Shown here: positions 1-8,068 of the stretch, piece after piece
How positions within the stretch are numbered: position 1 is the first letter of the stretch
Layout: each line of letters starts with the position of its first letter
Assembly (NCBI GenBank): GCA_902492655.1
Contig: CABUMF010000048.1
Location: 1-15,095, forward strand
Reading direction: 5' to 3'
Source of the DNA: an uncultured Eubacteriales bacterium
Lineage (GTDB): Bacteria; Bacillota; Clostridia; HGM11514
Length of the DNA: 15,095 nucleotides
Program-made: the position numbers and the translations under genes
Notes under the pieces: model-generated
What the model was told of the DNA's origin: nothing
What the model saw: the letters and a program-made list of their open reading frames with translations, nothing else
The model's database searches: none

Positions 1-1263
1 GAGCCGATTTTAGATGCTTCCAGCGGGCACACGATTCAGTATACTATGTCGGAAACGGGAGAAGAAACCATACTCTCAAAGCTTTCGGTGATTGATAATG
101 TCGGCAAAAATAATCATATCGAAGATGCATCTTCCGTATCAAGTGATATCAGAATTCGCATACGCGGCAACTCTTCAAGGCATTTTGAGAAAAAGGGATA
201 CATTATTAAAATGATAACCTCCGAGGGATTAAATAACCCGCAAAGCCTTATTGGGATGGATGCACATCACGAATGGGCACTTCACGGCCCATATCTTGAT
301 AAAACTCTTATTCGCAATTATATTTGCTACAATCTTGCAGGTGACATTATGGGATATGCTCCCAATGTGCGTTTCTGTGAGCTTATCTTAAATGGTGAAT
401 ATCAGGGCCTGTATCTGCTTACAGAAACCATAACGGCAGGAAAGATGGGCGCAAGGCTTGAGCTTTCGGTAAACAAAAAGGACAATTCATTTTCGGGCTA
501 TTTGCTGAGACTTGACAGAGGCAGTAATACGGAACTTAAAAATATAAATAATTTTACGAGCTATACATATAAAACCGACAGCAAGGTTAACATCGTATAT
601 CCGGGCAATGCCAATCTTACGCCGATTCTTGCAAGCAGAATATGCGAGGATTTTTCGGACTTTGAGAAGGCTCTATATTCCTACGACTATGACAGTGAAG
701 ATTTTGGATATGAAAATTATATTGATGTAAATTCTTTTATTGATTATTTTCTTATTAATGAATTTACGAGTAACTACGATGCAGGAAGCAAGTCTACATA
801 TGTGTATAAAGGTATAGACGGAAAGCTTCATATGTGCGTATGGGATTTTAATAATGCCTTTGATAACTATCAGGAAAACGAAACCTCCCACAGAATATTC
901 TATCTTCAGGACGTCCTTTGGTATGATATGCTTTTCAAAGACGAGGAGTTTGTGGAAAAGGTAATAAGTCGTTATTACGAATTAGAAAAACAATACTTAA
1001 ATGAGGAATATATGAATTCCTATATAGACAGCGTAATAGAATATTTAGGTCCTGCCATAGACAGAAATTTTGAAAAATGGGGACACACCTTTTTGCCTGA
1101 ATGGGACCGTCTTTTTGATTCCCACAGAAATTTACACTCTTACGATGAGGCGGTAAGCCAGTTAAAGGGCTATATCAAAAATCGCTGTGAATGGATGAAT
1201 GAAAATATTGAATCGCTCCGACAATACAGCGCCGAATCAAAAGTCAAGAATTATAATTATTAA
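1..1263 (+). CDS. CotH-family protein kinase-like protein, 5' end outside window
   Basis: The reading frame is open from base 1, so the ATG at 46 is internal and the gene starts upstream; 420 residues are visible. CotH proteins are secreted or spore-coat atypical kinases that phosphorylate protein partners; they also occur in cellulosomal and exopolysaccharide contexts. Numbering from base 1, the visible hallmarks are the basic RIRGNSS segment (about 53-59) followed by lysine-rich EKKGYIIK, the GLYLLTE strand (about 136-142), and the C-terminal NEFTSNYD (253-260) followed by YVYKGIDGKLHMCVWDFNNAFD, where the family keeps its metal-binding aspartates. No membrane segment is visible; a signal peptide, if any, lies upstream. 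It is the first visible gene of the operon, 29 bases before the glycosidase. Family assignment is firm. The substrate is unknown; a role in modifying the exopolysaccharide machinery or product is inferred from context only. Confidence 0.85.
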   Translation, partial: EPILDASSGHTIQYTMSETGEETILSKLSVIDNVGKNNHIEDASSVSSDIRIRIRGNSSRHFEKKGYIIKMITSEGLNNPQSLIGMDAHHEWALHGPYLDKTLIRNYICYNLAGDIMGYAPNVRFCELILNGEYQGLYLLTETITAGKMGARLELSVNKKDNSFSGYLLRLDRGSNTELKNINNFTSYTYKTDSKVNIVYPGNANLTPILASRICEDFSDFEKALYSYDYDSEDFGYENYIDVNSFIDYFLINEFTSNYDAGSKSTYVYKGIDGKLHMCVWDFNNAFDNYQENETSHRIFYLQDVLWYDMLFKDEEFVEKVISRYYELEKQYLNEEYMNSYIDSVIEYLGPAIDRNFEKWGHTFLPEWDRLFDSHRNLHSYDEAVSQLKGYIKNRCEWMNENIESLRQYSAESKVKNYNY

Positions 1264-1292
1264 AACTTTGCAAGATAAGGAGGTAATAAGCA

Positions 1293-3440
1293 GTGAAAAA
1301 ATATATCATCATTGTTTCTGTTATTATCATGCTCTTTTTGATGTTTGACATTGCTTATTACCATCTTGGATGGCATATTTCATTTGGAGATATTGAGCCT
1401 CGGTGTTTTGTAAAGACAGACGGTAAAAGTATTTTGATAAAGTCGGATGAGAAGTTCAAAGAATTTGAAATAAAGGGCGTAAATTTAGGCTCTGCTGTTC
1501 CGGGACAGTGGTCTGCCGATTACGCCATCAGTGAAGATACCTACCTTCGATGGTTTGAGCAAATTCAGGCAATGGGTGCAAATACCGTCAGGGTTTACGG
1601 TGTGCAGTCGGATGTGTTTTACAACGCATTTTATAAATATAATCAAAATAACAAAAATCCTCTCTATCTACTGCAAGGCGTGCTCGTAAATGATTATGTG
1701 CAGTTTTCTCACAGAGATGCTTTTGATAAAGATTTTATGGAAAGCTTTGAGGATAACGCCAAAACCGCCGTTGACGTAATTCACGGAAGAAAGAAAATAC
1801 AGCTTGGAAGACGTGCCTCCTCGGCTTCAGGGTCTTTTAAAAAGGATGTATCCGATTGGGTGATTGGATATATTCTCGGTATTGATTGGGAACCTTCGAC
1901 TGTGGCATACACCAATGAGAAATATAAGAATTCAGGTCTTTCATACAATGGCGAATATATGTATGCAAAGGATATGGCGGCACCTTTTGAAATTATGCTT
2001 GCAACTGTAGGCGATAAGCTGATTGATTATGAAACCAAAAAATATGAAACACAAAGACTTGTTGCCTTTTCAAATCAGCCGGCAACAGATCCTTTTACAT
2101 ATCCCGAAGATGTTGCAAGGCTTTATGAAAAATATGCTTTTATCAATACGGAGAATATTGCTGTGACGGATGAATTTGTTTCAGGGCAGTTTGCATCCTA
2201 TCATGTTTATCCTTTTCAGACAGACCTGCTCCAATATATCAATGATTTTGGAGAAACAGAGCCTTGCTATAACGAAAATGGAACCCTTAACGATTACAGA
2301 ACCTATTTTATGATGCTTGAGTCTCACCACAGCTTGCCTGTTGTGATTTCTGAATTTGGTATTTCGACAGGAAGAAATGTGGAGCACGAAGCAACAGACA
2401 AAGAGGGCGTTTACAGCAGAGTATCGGAAAATGAACAAGGAAAGGCGCTTGCCGATTGTTGGGAAGACATAAAGCTTGCAGGATTAAATGGAGGGTGTGT
2501 GTATTCCTGGCAGGATGATTGGTCAAAACGCACATGGAATACTTATTATGCCATTAACGAAGAACGCTCTCCTTATTGGTCGGACTATCAGACCAACGGA
2601 CAGTATTTCGGACTTTTATCCTTTGACCCGGGAGAGAAAAAATCTGTTTGCTATGTTGATGGTGATATATCCGAGTGGAATGAAGATGATAACCTCATAA
2701 AAGAAGATATTGAGCTTTCGGTAAAGTATGATGAAAAGTTTATGTATTTCCTTGTGAAAAAGGAAAACCTTGATTTTTCAAATGATATTATTTTCATACC
2801 CATTGATACTACGCAGAAAACAGGAAGTAATTACTGCAAAGAATACGATGCAAAGTTTGACAGAGAAGCGGACTTTCTGCTTGTAATAAACGGCATTAAC
2901 AACACAAGATTGCTGGTTCAGGAAAGATATGAGGCACTTCGCTCTACATATTCTCAAAGAATTAACGGCTTTGACACATACAGAAAAGAAAACATTCCCG
3001 AAAAAAATTCTCCCATCTTTGTGCCGATAAATACTATTGTTGAGAAAAAGGTTTTAAGCGAAAATCCTCTTGAGAGAAATATTGATATTTTGATTGAAAC
3101 AGGAAAGCTTCTTTACGGTAATTCCAATCCTGAAAGCCAAGAGTTTAATTCTCTTGCAGATTTTATATCAGCAGGCGATTACATAGAGATTAGAATCCCG
3201 TGGCAGTTGCTCAATTTTTCTGATCCGTCCAGAATGCAAATTCATGACGATTATTATGACGGAAACTACGGCATAAAAAATATAACTATCAGCGAAATAT
3301 ATATAGGGGCAGGAAGTAAAAGCGAGAGGATTGCCCTGAAAAAATTAAAGCTCAAGGGTTGGGGCAACAAGGTAACATATCACGAAAGACTCAAACAATC
3401 ATATTATATAATGCAGAGGTTATGGAAAGGGTGTGAGTGA
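1293..3440 (+). CDS. Membrane-anchored clan GH-A-like glycosidase with C-terminal CBM9-like domain
   Basis: 715 residues starting at GTG 1293, with AAGGAGGT at 1277-1284 giving ideal spacing. Residues 4-24 form an N-terminal membrane anchor or uncleaved signal. Residues about 55-440 read as a TIM-barrel glycosidase: FEIKGVNLGS opens the barrel, MGANTVRVYG (94-103) is the typical second strand, IGYILGIDWEP (191-201) carries the likely acid/base E200, HVYPF (304-308) follows, and VVISEFGIS (350-358) carries the likely nucleophile E354. GGCVYSWQDDW (400-410) is the last strand. From about 453, VDGDISEWN begins a CBM9/DOMON-like beta-sandwich running to about 695. The acid/base context is DWEP rather than the common NEP. 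Placed next to a GT2 synthase, it probably trims or releases the nascent polymer outside the membrane, as CcsZ/BcsZ-type hydrolases do; that role is inferred. The exact GH family is not certain. Its stop overlaps the next start. Confidence 0.78.
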   Translation: MKKYIIIVSVIIMLFLMFDIAYYHLGWHISFGDIEPRCFVKTDGKSILIKSDEKFKEFEIKGVNLGSAVPGQWSADYAISEDTYLRWFEQIQAMGANTVRVYGVQSDVFYNAFYKYNQNNKNPLYLLQGVLVNDYVQFSHRDAFDKDFMESFEDNAKTAVDVIHGRKKIQLGRRASSASGSFKKDVSDWVIGYILGIDWEPSTVAYTNEKYKNSGLSYNGEYMYAKDMAAPFEIMLATVGDKLIDYETKKYETQRLVAFSNQPATDPFTYPEDVARLYEKYAFINTENIAVTDEFVSGQFASYHVYPFQTDLLQYINDFGETEPCYNENGTLNDYRTYFMMLESHHSLPVVISEFGISTGRNVEHEATDKEGVYSRVSENEQGKALADCWEDIKLAGLNGGCVYSWQDDWSKRTWNTYYAINEERSPYWSDYQTNGQYFGLLSFDPGEKKSVCYVDGDISEWNEDDNLIKEDIELSVKYDEKFMYFLVKKENLDFSNDIIFIPIDTTQKTGSNYCKEYDAKFDREADFLLVINGINNTRLLVQERYEALRSTYSQRINGFDTYRKENIPEKNSPIFVPINTIVEKKVLSENPLERNIDILIETGKLLYGNSNPESQEFNSLADFISAGDYIEIRIPWQLLNFSDPSRMQIHDDYYDGNYGIKNITISEIYIGAGSKSERIALKKLKLKGWGNKVTYHERLKQSYYIMQRLWKGCE

Positions 3441-4552
3441 AAATGAAAATAGAGATTATGATTTATGTTTATATCGCAATATGCATCAGCATGATAGCAT
3501 TTAACATAGTCTATGTTTTTGTTTTGCGTCACCGTGAAAAAGCACTCGAAACCAATTCTCAAAAACTCAAAAAAATCATTTGTGACCAGATAGAAGTTAT
3601 CAAAACCGGCAAAGAAATCTCAGAAAAACATATAAAATATCTTTGCAAAAAGCTTGACAGAACCTCCGGAATTACGGCATTTGACAGAGCACTTGAAAGT
3701 GTTTCCCGAAAAGAGCCTGATATGGCACAGAAATATCTTGTTGAAATATTTTATGTATTTGAATATCTTACTCATCGTTACATAAGCAAGGATACCATAA
3801 AAATTGCATATTTTCCTTACATACTTCACAAATACAACATACTAAAGCATTATGATAGTGAAAAAGTGCTTGATGCTCTTTTGAATCTTTTAAGGTCTGT
3901 AAATGTATATTGCAGAGAAAATACCTTGAAAGCACTTTACAGCATGCAAAGACCTGATGTTGTTGTGGCATCCTTAAAAATCATAGACAAAAACTTATCC
4001 TTCCATCACCCAAAGCTTATTTGTGACGGACTTTTGAATTATTACACTGGGGATAAAGAAAACTTAAAAGATATGCTTTTTGAAAGCTTTAATGCATATT
4101 CCACCGGAATGCAGCTTAATATTTTGAATTACTTCCGTTTTGGCAATATCCGCTGTGATAAAGAAATGCTGGAGCTTTTATCAAACGAAAAGACAGATAG
4201 CGAGCTTCGTTTTGCAGCTATTCGATACTTTGAAAAATTCCCGATTAAGGAAGCTGAAAGCAGTATTTGGGCGATAGCGGAAAATTCGGAAGATCGCACA
4301 TGGGAGTATCAGGCGATTGCCTCATCTGCACTGAAATCATATCCCGGCGATGTTACTTTAAGAATATTGGTCAAAAACCTTTCAAGCTCTAACTGGCACA
4401 TAAGACGAAATAGTGCAATAAGCCTTGAAAAACTTGGATATACATATCACGATTTGATAAATGTTTTTGACGGAAACGACAGATACGCAAGAGAAATTAT
4501 GCGCTACCGTCTTGATAAGAGAAATGCAGAAAAGGAGGCGGTGAAAGCATAA
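3437..4552 (+). CDS. Membrane-anchored HEAT-repeat protein of the exopolysaccharide operon
   Basis: 371 residues. GTG 3437 overlaps the preceding TGA (GTGA); an ATG two codons on (3443) is an alternative start, and the GAAAGGG upstream suits either. Residues about 7-30 are one strong membrane helix with a basic RHREK flank, so the rest is probably cytoplasmic. From about 95 to 360 the protein is all-helical with HEAT/Armadillo-like units, clearest at KVLDALLNLLRSVNVYCREN (143-162), SELRFAAIRYFEKFP (255-269) and NWHIRRNSAISLEKLGY (319-335). There is no catalytic motif. Such solenoids bind proteins, so a scaffold for the neighbouring GT2 or a docking site for the EAL protein is a reasonable inference. 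It is translationally coupled on both sides: a 4-base overlap before and a 1-base overlap after. The HEAT call is from pattern only; individual repeats are divergent. Confidence 0.72.
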   Translation: MKMKIEIMIYVYIAICISMIAFNIVYVFVLRHREKALETNSQKLKKIICDQIEVIKTGKEISEKHIKYLCKKLDRTSGITAFDRALESVSRKEPDMAQKYLVEIFYVFEYLTHRYISKDTIKIAYFPYILHKYNILKHYDSEKVLDALLNLLRSVNVYCRENTLKALYSMQRPDVVVASLKIIDKNLSFHHPKLICDGLLNYYTGDKENLKDMLFESFNAYSTGMQLNILNYFRFGNIRCDKEMLELLSNEKTDSELRFAAIRYFEKFPIKEAESSIWAIAENSEDRTWEYQAIASSALKSYPGDVTLRILVKNLSSSNWHIRRNSAISLEKLGYTYHDLINVFDGNDRYAREIMRYRLDKRNAEKEAVKA

Positions 4553-5955
4553 TGGAAACGGAAACAATAAAAAATATTTTTGACATTATCAGCATTTGCT
4601 TTGTCATATATCTCATCGGCTACTCTACATTTTTGTTTTTATCGGTGGTTGTGGGTGCATCAACTCTTTACAGAAAAAAGATGCAAGACAGACTGATGAA
4701 TAAGTTTACAGATAACTATTTTGTGCCAATAACAATAGTGGTTCCGGCATATAACGAGGAAGTAACGGTTGTGCAGACAGTCAAATCCTTACTTTCGCTG
4801 GATTATAAACTTTACGAGATTATCGTTGTGGATGACGGCTCAAAGGATGAAACATCGCGCGTTTTAATTGAAGCATATAATATGCAGCCTGTAAGACGAC
4901 CTCTCCACAGAAGTATAGCCTGTCAGCCGGAGGAATTTATTTATGAATCTTATGAGCAGAAGGTTCCTCTTACTCTTATTCGCAAGAAAAACGGCGGTAA
5001 AGCAGATGCTCTTAATATGGGTATCAATGCTGCACAGTATCCGTACTTTATCTGTATGGATGCAGACTCCGTTCTGCAGTATGATTCCTTAAAAAAGATT
5101 GTAATTCCCGTTTTGGAAGAAGAAAATGTGGTTGCGGTAGGCGGAACGGTAAGACCTTGTAATGATGTAACGCTCAAAAGTGGCAGAGTTATAAAATACA
5201 GACTGCCTAAGAATATTTTAGCTTGTATGCAACTCTTGGAATACGACCGTTCTTTCTTGGCGTCAAGAATTTTATTTGACCATTTTAATGGCTCACTGAT
5301 TATATCGGGAGCGTTTGGAATGTTCAAAAAAGAAACAGTTATTGCAGCAGGCGGCTATGACCACGGCACAATGGGCGAAGATATGGAACTTGTGGTAAAG
5401 CTTCATTCCTACTGCCTCACAAATCAGATTCCGTATTCTATCAAATATGCTACCGATGCAGTATGTTGGACTCAGGTGCCTGAAAAATTAGGAGACCTGA
5501 AAAAGCAGAGAAAGCGTTGGCATCTTGGACTTTTCCAGACAATGTGGAAGTATAAAAAGATGATGGCAAATCCTAAATTCGGTGCAGTTGGTTTTATTTC
5601 ATATATGTACTTTTTGCTTTATGAATTACTTTCACCGTTTATTGAAGTTTTCGGCGTGTTCACAATGGTAGCGGCATTCTTTTTAGACTTACTCAATTTG
5701 CCGTTTATGCTCCTTTTTATGCTGATTTATGCGTCATATAACTCCATACTGACGCTCACGGCATTTTTCTCAAGAATACAGACTATTGATTTGACAGTTA
5801 CCTTCAAAGACTGTATGAAAGCCATAATGCTTTGCTTTTTTGAGGTTACAACTTTAAGGTTTATAATGGCATTTGTAAGACTTACGGCGTTCAAGGGCTA
5901 TAAAAAGAAAAAACTTGATTGGGGTCGCATTGAACGAAAGAAGATGAATATTTAA
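4552..5955 (+). CDS. Processive family 2 glycosyltransferase (cellulose/hyaluronan synthase-like)
   Basis: 467 residues; the ATG overlaps the previous TAA by one base and AAAGGAGG sits at 4531-4538. One membrane helix lies at about 10-38, followed by a cytoplasmic GT-A domain: ITIVVPAYNEE (60-70), VVDDGSKDE (92-100) with the UDP-binding aspartate, NGGKADALNMG (147-157), MDADS (169-173) with the metal-binding DxD, GAFGMFKKE (253-261), GEDMEL (275-280) with the putative base D277, and QRKRW (319-323), the QxxRW signature of processive synthases. Three or more membrane helices follow (about 345-380, 383-408, 420-445). This is the layout of inverting enzymes that polymerise a beta-linked glycan from UDP-sugar and push it through the membrane. 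There is no PilZ domain, so any c-di-GMP control must come through a partner. The sugar polymerised cannot be read from sequence. Confidence 0.9.
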   Translation: METETIKNIFDIISICFVIYLIGYSTFLFLSVVVGASTLYRKKMQDRLMNKFTDNYFVPITIVVPAYNEEVTVVQTVKSLLSLDYKLYEIIVVDDGSKDETSRVLIEAYNMQPVRRPLHRSIACQPEEFIYESYEQKVPLTLIRKKNGGKADALNMGINAAQYPYFICMDADSVLQYDSLKKIVIPVLEEENVVAVGGTVRPCNDVTLKSGRVIKYRLPKNILACMQLLEYDRSFLASRILFDHFNGSLIISGAFGMFKKETVIAAGGYDHGTMGEDMELVVKLHSYCLTNQIPYSIKYATDAVCWTQVPEKLGDLKKQRKRWHLGLFQTMWKYKKMMANPKFGAVGFISYMYFLLYELLSPFIEVFGVFTMVAAFFLDLLNLPFMLLFMLIYASYNSILTLTAFFSRIQTIDLTVTFKDCMKAIMLCFFEVTTLRFIMAFVRLTAFKGYKKKKLDWGRIERKKMNI

Positions 5956-5977
5956 CAGAGGCAAGGTGATTTGGAAA

Positions 5978-7867
5978 ATGAGAAAATGTATGATTGCAAT
6001 ATTCCTGCTGATTATCTCTTGTGTGCAGCCGGTTTTTGCCGAGGTTTATACTACAGAGAAAACCGAGGGCTTGGGAGATTGTATCTATGTAGCGGGAAGT
6101 CCTGATAATTATCCGGTTGAATTTTATGACGAGGAAAATAACGCATACTGTGGTATTATTCCCGATATGCTGAGGATTATCTCTGAACGCTCGGGTGTGG
6201 ATTTTGTTTATATCAATGGCAATAAAGCTGATAAAAATACAATGGGAGAAAATTTGCAGGTGGAGATTGTTTCTTCTTCCGAAAATATCAGCACCCTGCC
6301 CTATTATAAGGATTATTTAGAGCTCGTATCCTTTGAAAAAGACGGTAAAACAGTGAAATCTGGTCTTGTTTTCACAAGCCTTGCGGATGATGTACTGATT
6401 TCAAAAACCAAAGCTGCAGCAAGTGAGATCCCGGAAGATGTCAAAAGCGGAATATATCTTTCTTATGCTACCGAAAATACAAAGATAAATTACATTTGGA
6501 TTGTAATAGCACTTGTTTTTTGCTTGAGCTTGCTTGCCTCTGTAATTCTGCTGATTTTTCGCATCAAACGCATCCGCAAAGAAAATGAGGCGGATAAGAT
6601 GACCGACTCCGAGACCGGAATGGGAAATCTGCAATTTTTCAAATATCATTTCAGATACACTATAAGCGATATTTCAAGAAGTCTTTATTATATTGCATAT
6701 ATTATTTTAGACAGCAGCTATCTTCGTTCTTATCACAGCGACAGTTATTTTGACGATGTACTCAAATACACTGCATCCGTTCTTTCGGAGCATACGGGTG
6801 ACAGAGAAATCTCTGCACGAATTACCGAAAACGGCTTTGCCTTTGCGTTTCAATCAACAAATGATGATGACGCAAAAAAAAGACTCACCGAAGTTATGAA
6901 TGAGCTCAACAGTTTTGAAGCTGTGAAGGAGGAAAACAACAAACTTGTGTTTCACTCTGCCGTCTATCATCTTGGAAGCTCTGACAGAAATTGTGAAATT
7001 CTTCTTTTTAATCTCAGAAAGAACTGTAGCAGAATTTTTGGTACGGAAAAGCAGATTGTTTTCTGCGATATTCCTTCTATGAATATGATTCAAGAAGAAA
7101 AGAAAATCACCGAAAGCATCTTGAAGGGGTTTGAGAAAAACGAATTCAAGATGTATCTGCAGTTTGTTGTTGATAACAAAACCAAGAAAATTGTTTCAGC
7201 AGAAGCTCTTTCAAGGTGGGATAATCCTGATAAAGGACTTGTTGGTCCCGGTAAATATATTGGGAACATGGAAATAGCAGGGCTTATAAGCAAGCACGAC
7301 TTTTATATGTTTGAGCTTGCCTGTCGTCAGCTTGAAAAATGGAAGGGTACGGCTTTTGAAAATATCGCTATTTCCTGTAACTTTACAAGAATAACCCTTT
7401 CAAAAGAAAATTTTATTGATAAACTCAAGATGATTTCAAACAGTTATTATTTTGATAAATCAAAGATTGCTATTGAAATCACCGAAGATGCTATAGAAAA
7501 GGACAGAGAAACTGCAACGAATAATGTAAAGTTGTGTAAAGAAATTGGGTTCAGAGTGTATCTTGACGATTTGGGAAGCGGTTACACATCCCTTGCGAAT
7601 TTGTGCGATTATCCCATTGATGTTGTAAAAATCGACCGTGATATTTTACTCAAAACCGAAAACGAAAAAGGAAAAGACCTGTTTACAGGAATCATTGCTC
7701 TTGCACACAGCTTAAATATTAAGGTTATTTGCGAGGGCGTAGAAACCGAGGAACAAAATACCCTTGTATCTTCATCTGATTGCGACTTTGTTCAGGGATG
7801 GTATTATTCCAAAGCACTTCCTTTGGAGGAATGTGAGTCATTTATAGATAAATATGAAAATCGGTGA
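5978..7867 (+). CDS. Sensor / degenerate GGDEF / EAL cyclic-di-GMP phosphodiesterase
   Basis: I prefer ATG 5978 (629 residues) to the in-frame GTG 5966, because AAGGTGA (5963-5969) is well spaced for it and the protein then opens with a clean signal sequence (1-21, ending PVFA). Residues about 30-160 resemble a shortened family 3 solute-binding (PBPb) sensor: YVAGSPDNYPVEFYDEE and GIIPDMLRIISERSG. A membrane helix spans about 171-195. Residues about 205-365 are GGDEF-like, but the signature reads TENGF (283-287), so no cyclase activity is expected. The EAL domain (about 375-625) keeps EALSR (E409), the CNF asparagine N468, E500, DDLGSGY (D530, D531), VKID (K551), CEGVE (E586) and QGWYYSK (Q606), so phosphodiesterase activity is likely. 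It probably senses an external ligand and lowers or reads c-di-GMP to adjust the adjacent synthase. It is the last gene of the operon, 22 bases after the GT2. Confidence 0.87.
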   Translation: MRKCMIAIFLLIISCVQPVFAEVYTTEKTEGLGDCIYVAGSPDNYPVEFYDEENNAYCGIIPDMLRIISERSGVDFVYINGNKADKNTMGENLQVEIVSSSENISTLPYYKDYLELVSFEKDGKTVKSGLVFTSLADDVLISKTKAAASEIPEDVKSGIYLSYATENTKINYIWIVIALVFCLSLLASVILLIFRIKRIRKENEADKMTDSETGMGNLQFFKYHFRYTISDISRSLYYIAYIILDSSYLRSYHSDSYFDDVLKYTASVLSEHTGDREISARITENGFAFAFQSTNDDDAKKRLTEVMNELNSFEAVKEENNKLVFHSAVYHLGSSDRNCEILLFNLRKNCSRIFGTEKQIVFCDIPSMNMIQEEKKITESILKGFEKNEFKMYLQFVVDNKTKKIVSAEALSRWDNPDKGLVGPGKYIGNMEIAGLISKHDFYMFELACRQLEKWKGTAFENIAISCNFTRITLSKENFIDKLKMISNSYYFDKSKIAIEITEDAIEKDRETATNNVKLCKEIGFRVYLDDLGSGYTSLANLCDYPIDVVKIDRDILLKTENEKGKDLFTGIIALAHSLNIKVICEGVETEEQNTLVSSSDCDFVQGWYYSKALPLEECESFIDKYENR

Positions 7868-7940
7868 TCATTTAGCATAACAAAAAAATATGTATATCCA
7901 AGCGATATACGATTCATAAAATATTTCATGTACTACACCT

Positions 7941-7975
7941 AAAGCCTATCACTTCGCAAAGTGATAGGCTTTTTT
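7941..7975 (+). terminator. Rho-independent terminator of the exopolysaccharide operon
   Basis: A perfect 14-bp stem (AAAGCCTATCACTT at 7941-7954 with AAGTGATAGGCTTT at 7959-7972) closes a 4-base CGCA loop and runs into six T residues. It lies 73 bases after the EAL stop. Only three T residues follow on the other strand, so it acts mainly in the + direction. Confidence 0.93.
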
Positions 7976-8025
7976 GTTGCTGATTACATATATTTACAAT
8001 CATTTTAGTATTTGATAAAACAATT

Positions 8026-8054
8026 TTGAAATTCAGGAACATTTTACATATACC
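8026..8054 (+). promoter_or_regulatory. Possible orphan sigma-A-type promoter facing the pseudogene tail
   Basis: TTGAAA (8026-8031) and TATACC (8049-8054) are 17 bases apart, and a GGAAAGGAAGTG ribosome-site-like stretch follows at 8087-8098. No sustained reading frame follows: + strand frames close by about 8200. This may be the leftover control region of a gene lost when the minus-strand pseudogene came to lie here, or a chance A/T-rich match. The rest of 7976-8068 holds nothing else I can name. Confidence 0.25.
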
Positions 8055-8068
8055 TATGTCGTTATATA

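Noticed and set aside
4950..5327. 125-codon open frame on the minus strand inside the GT2 gene
   Set aside because: It lies entirely opposite the conserved GT-A core (DxD to GxF region) and has no ribosome site; a shadow of the real gene.
5978..7867. Possible diguanylate cyclase activity
   Set aside because: The GGDEF position reads TENGF, lacking both metal-binding acid and the glycine pair.
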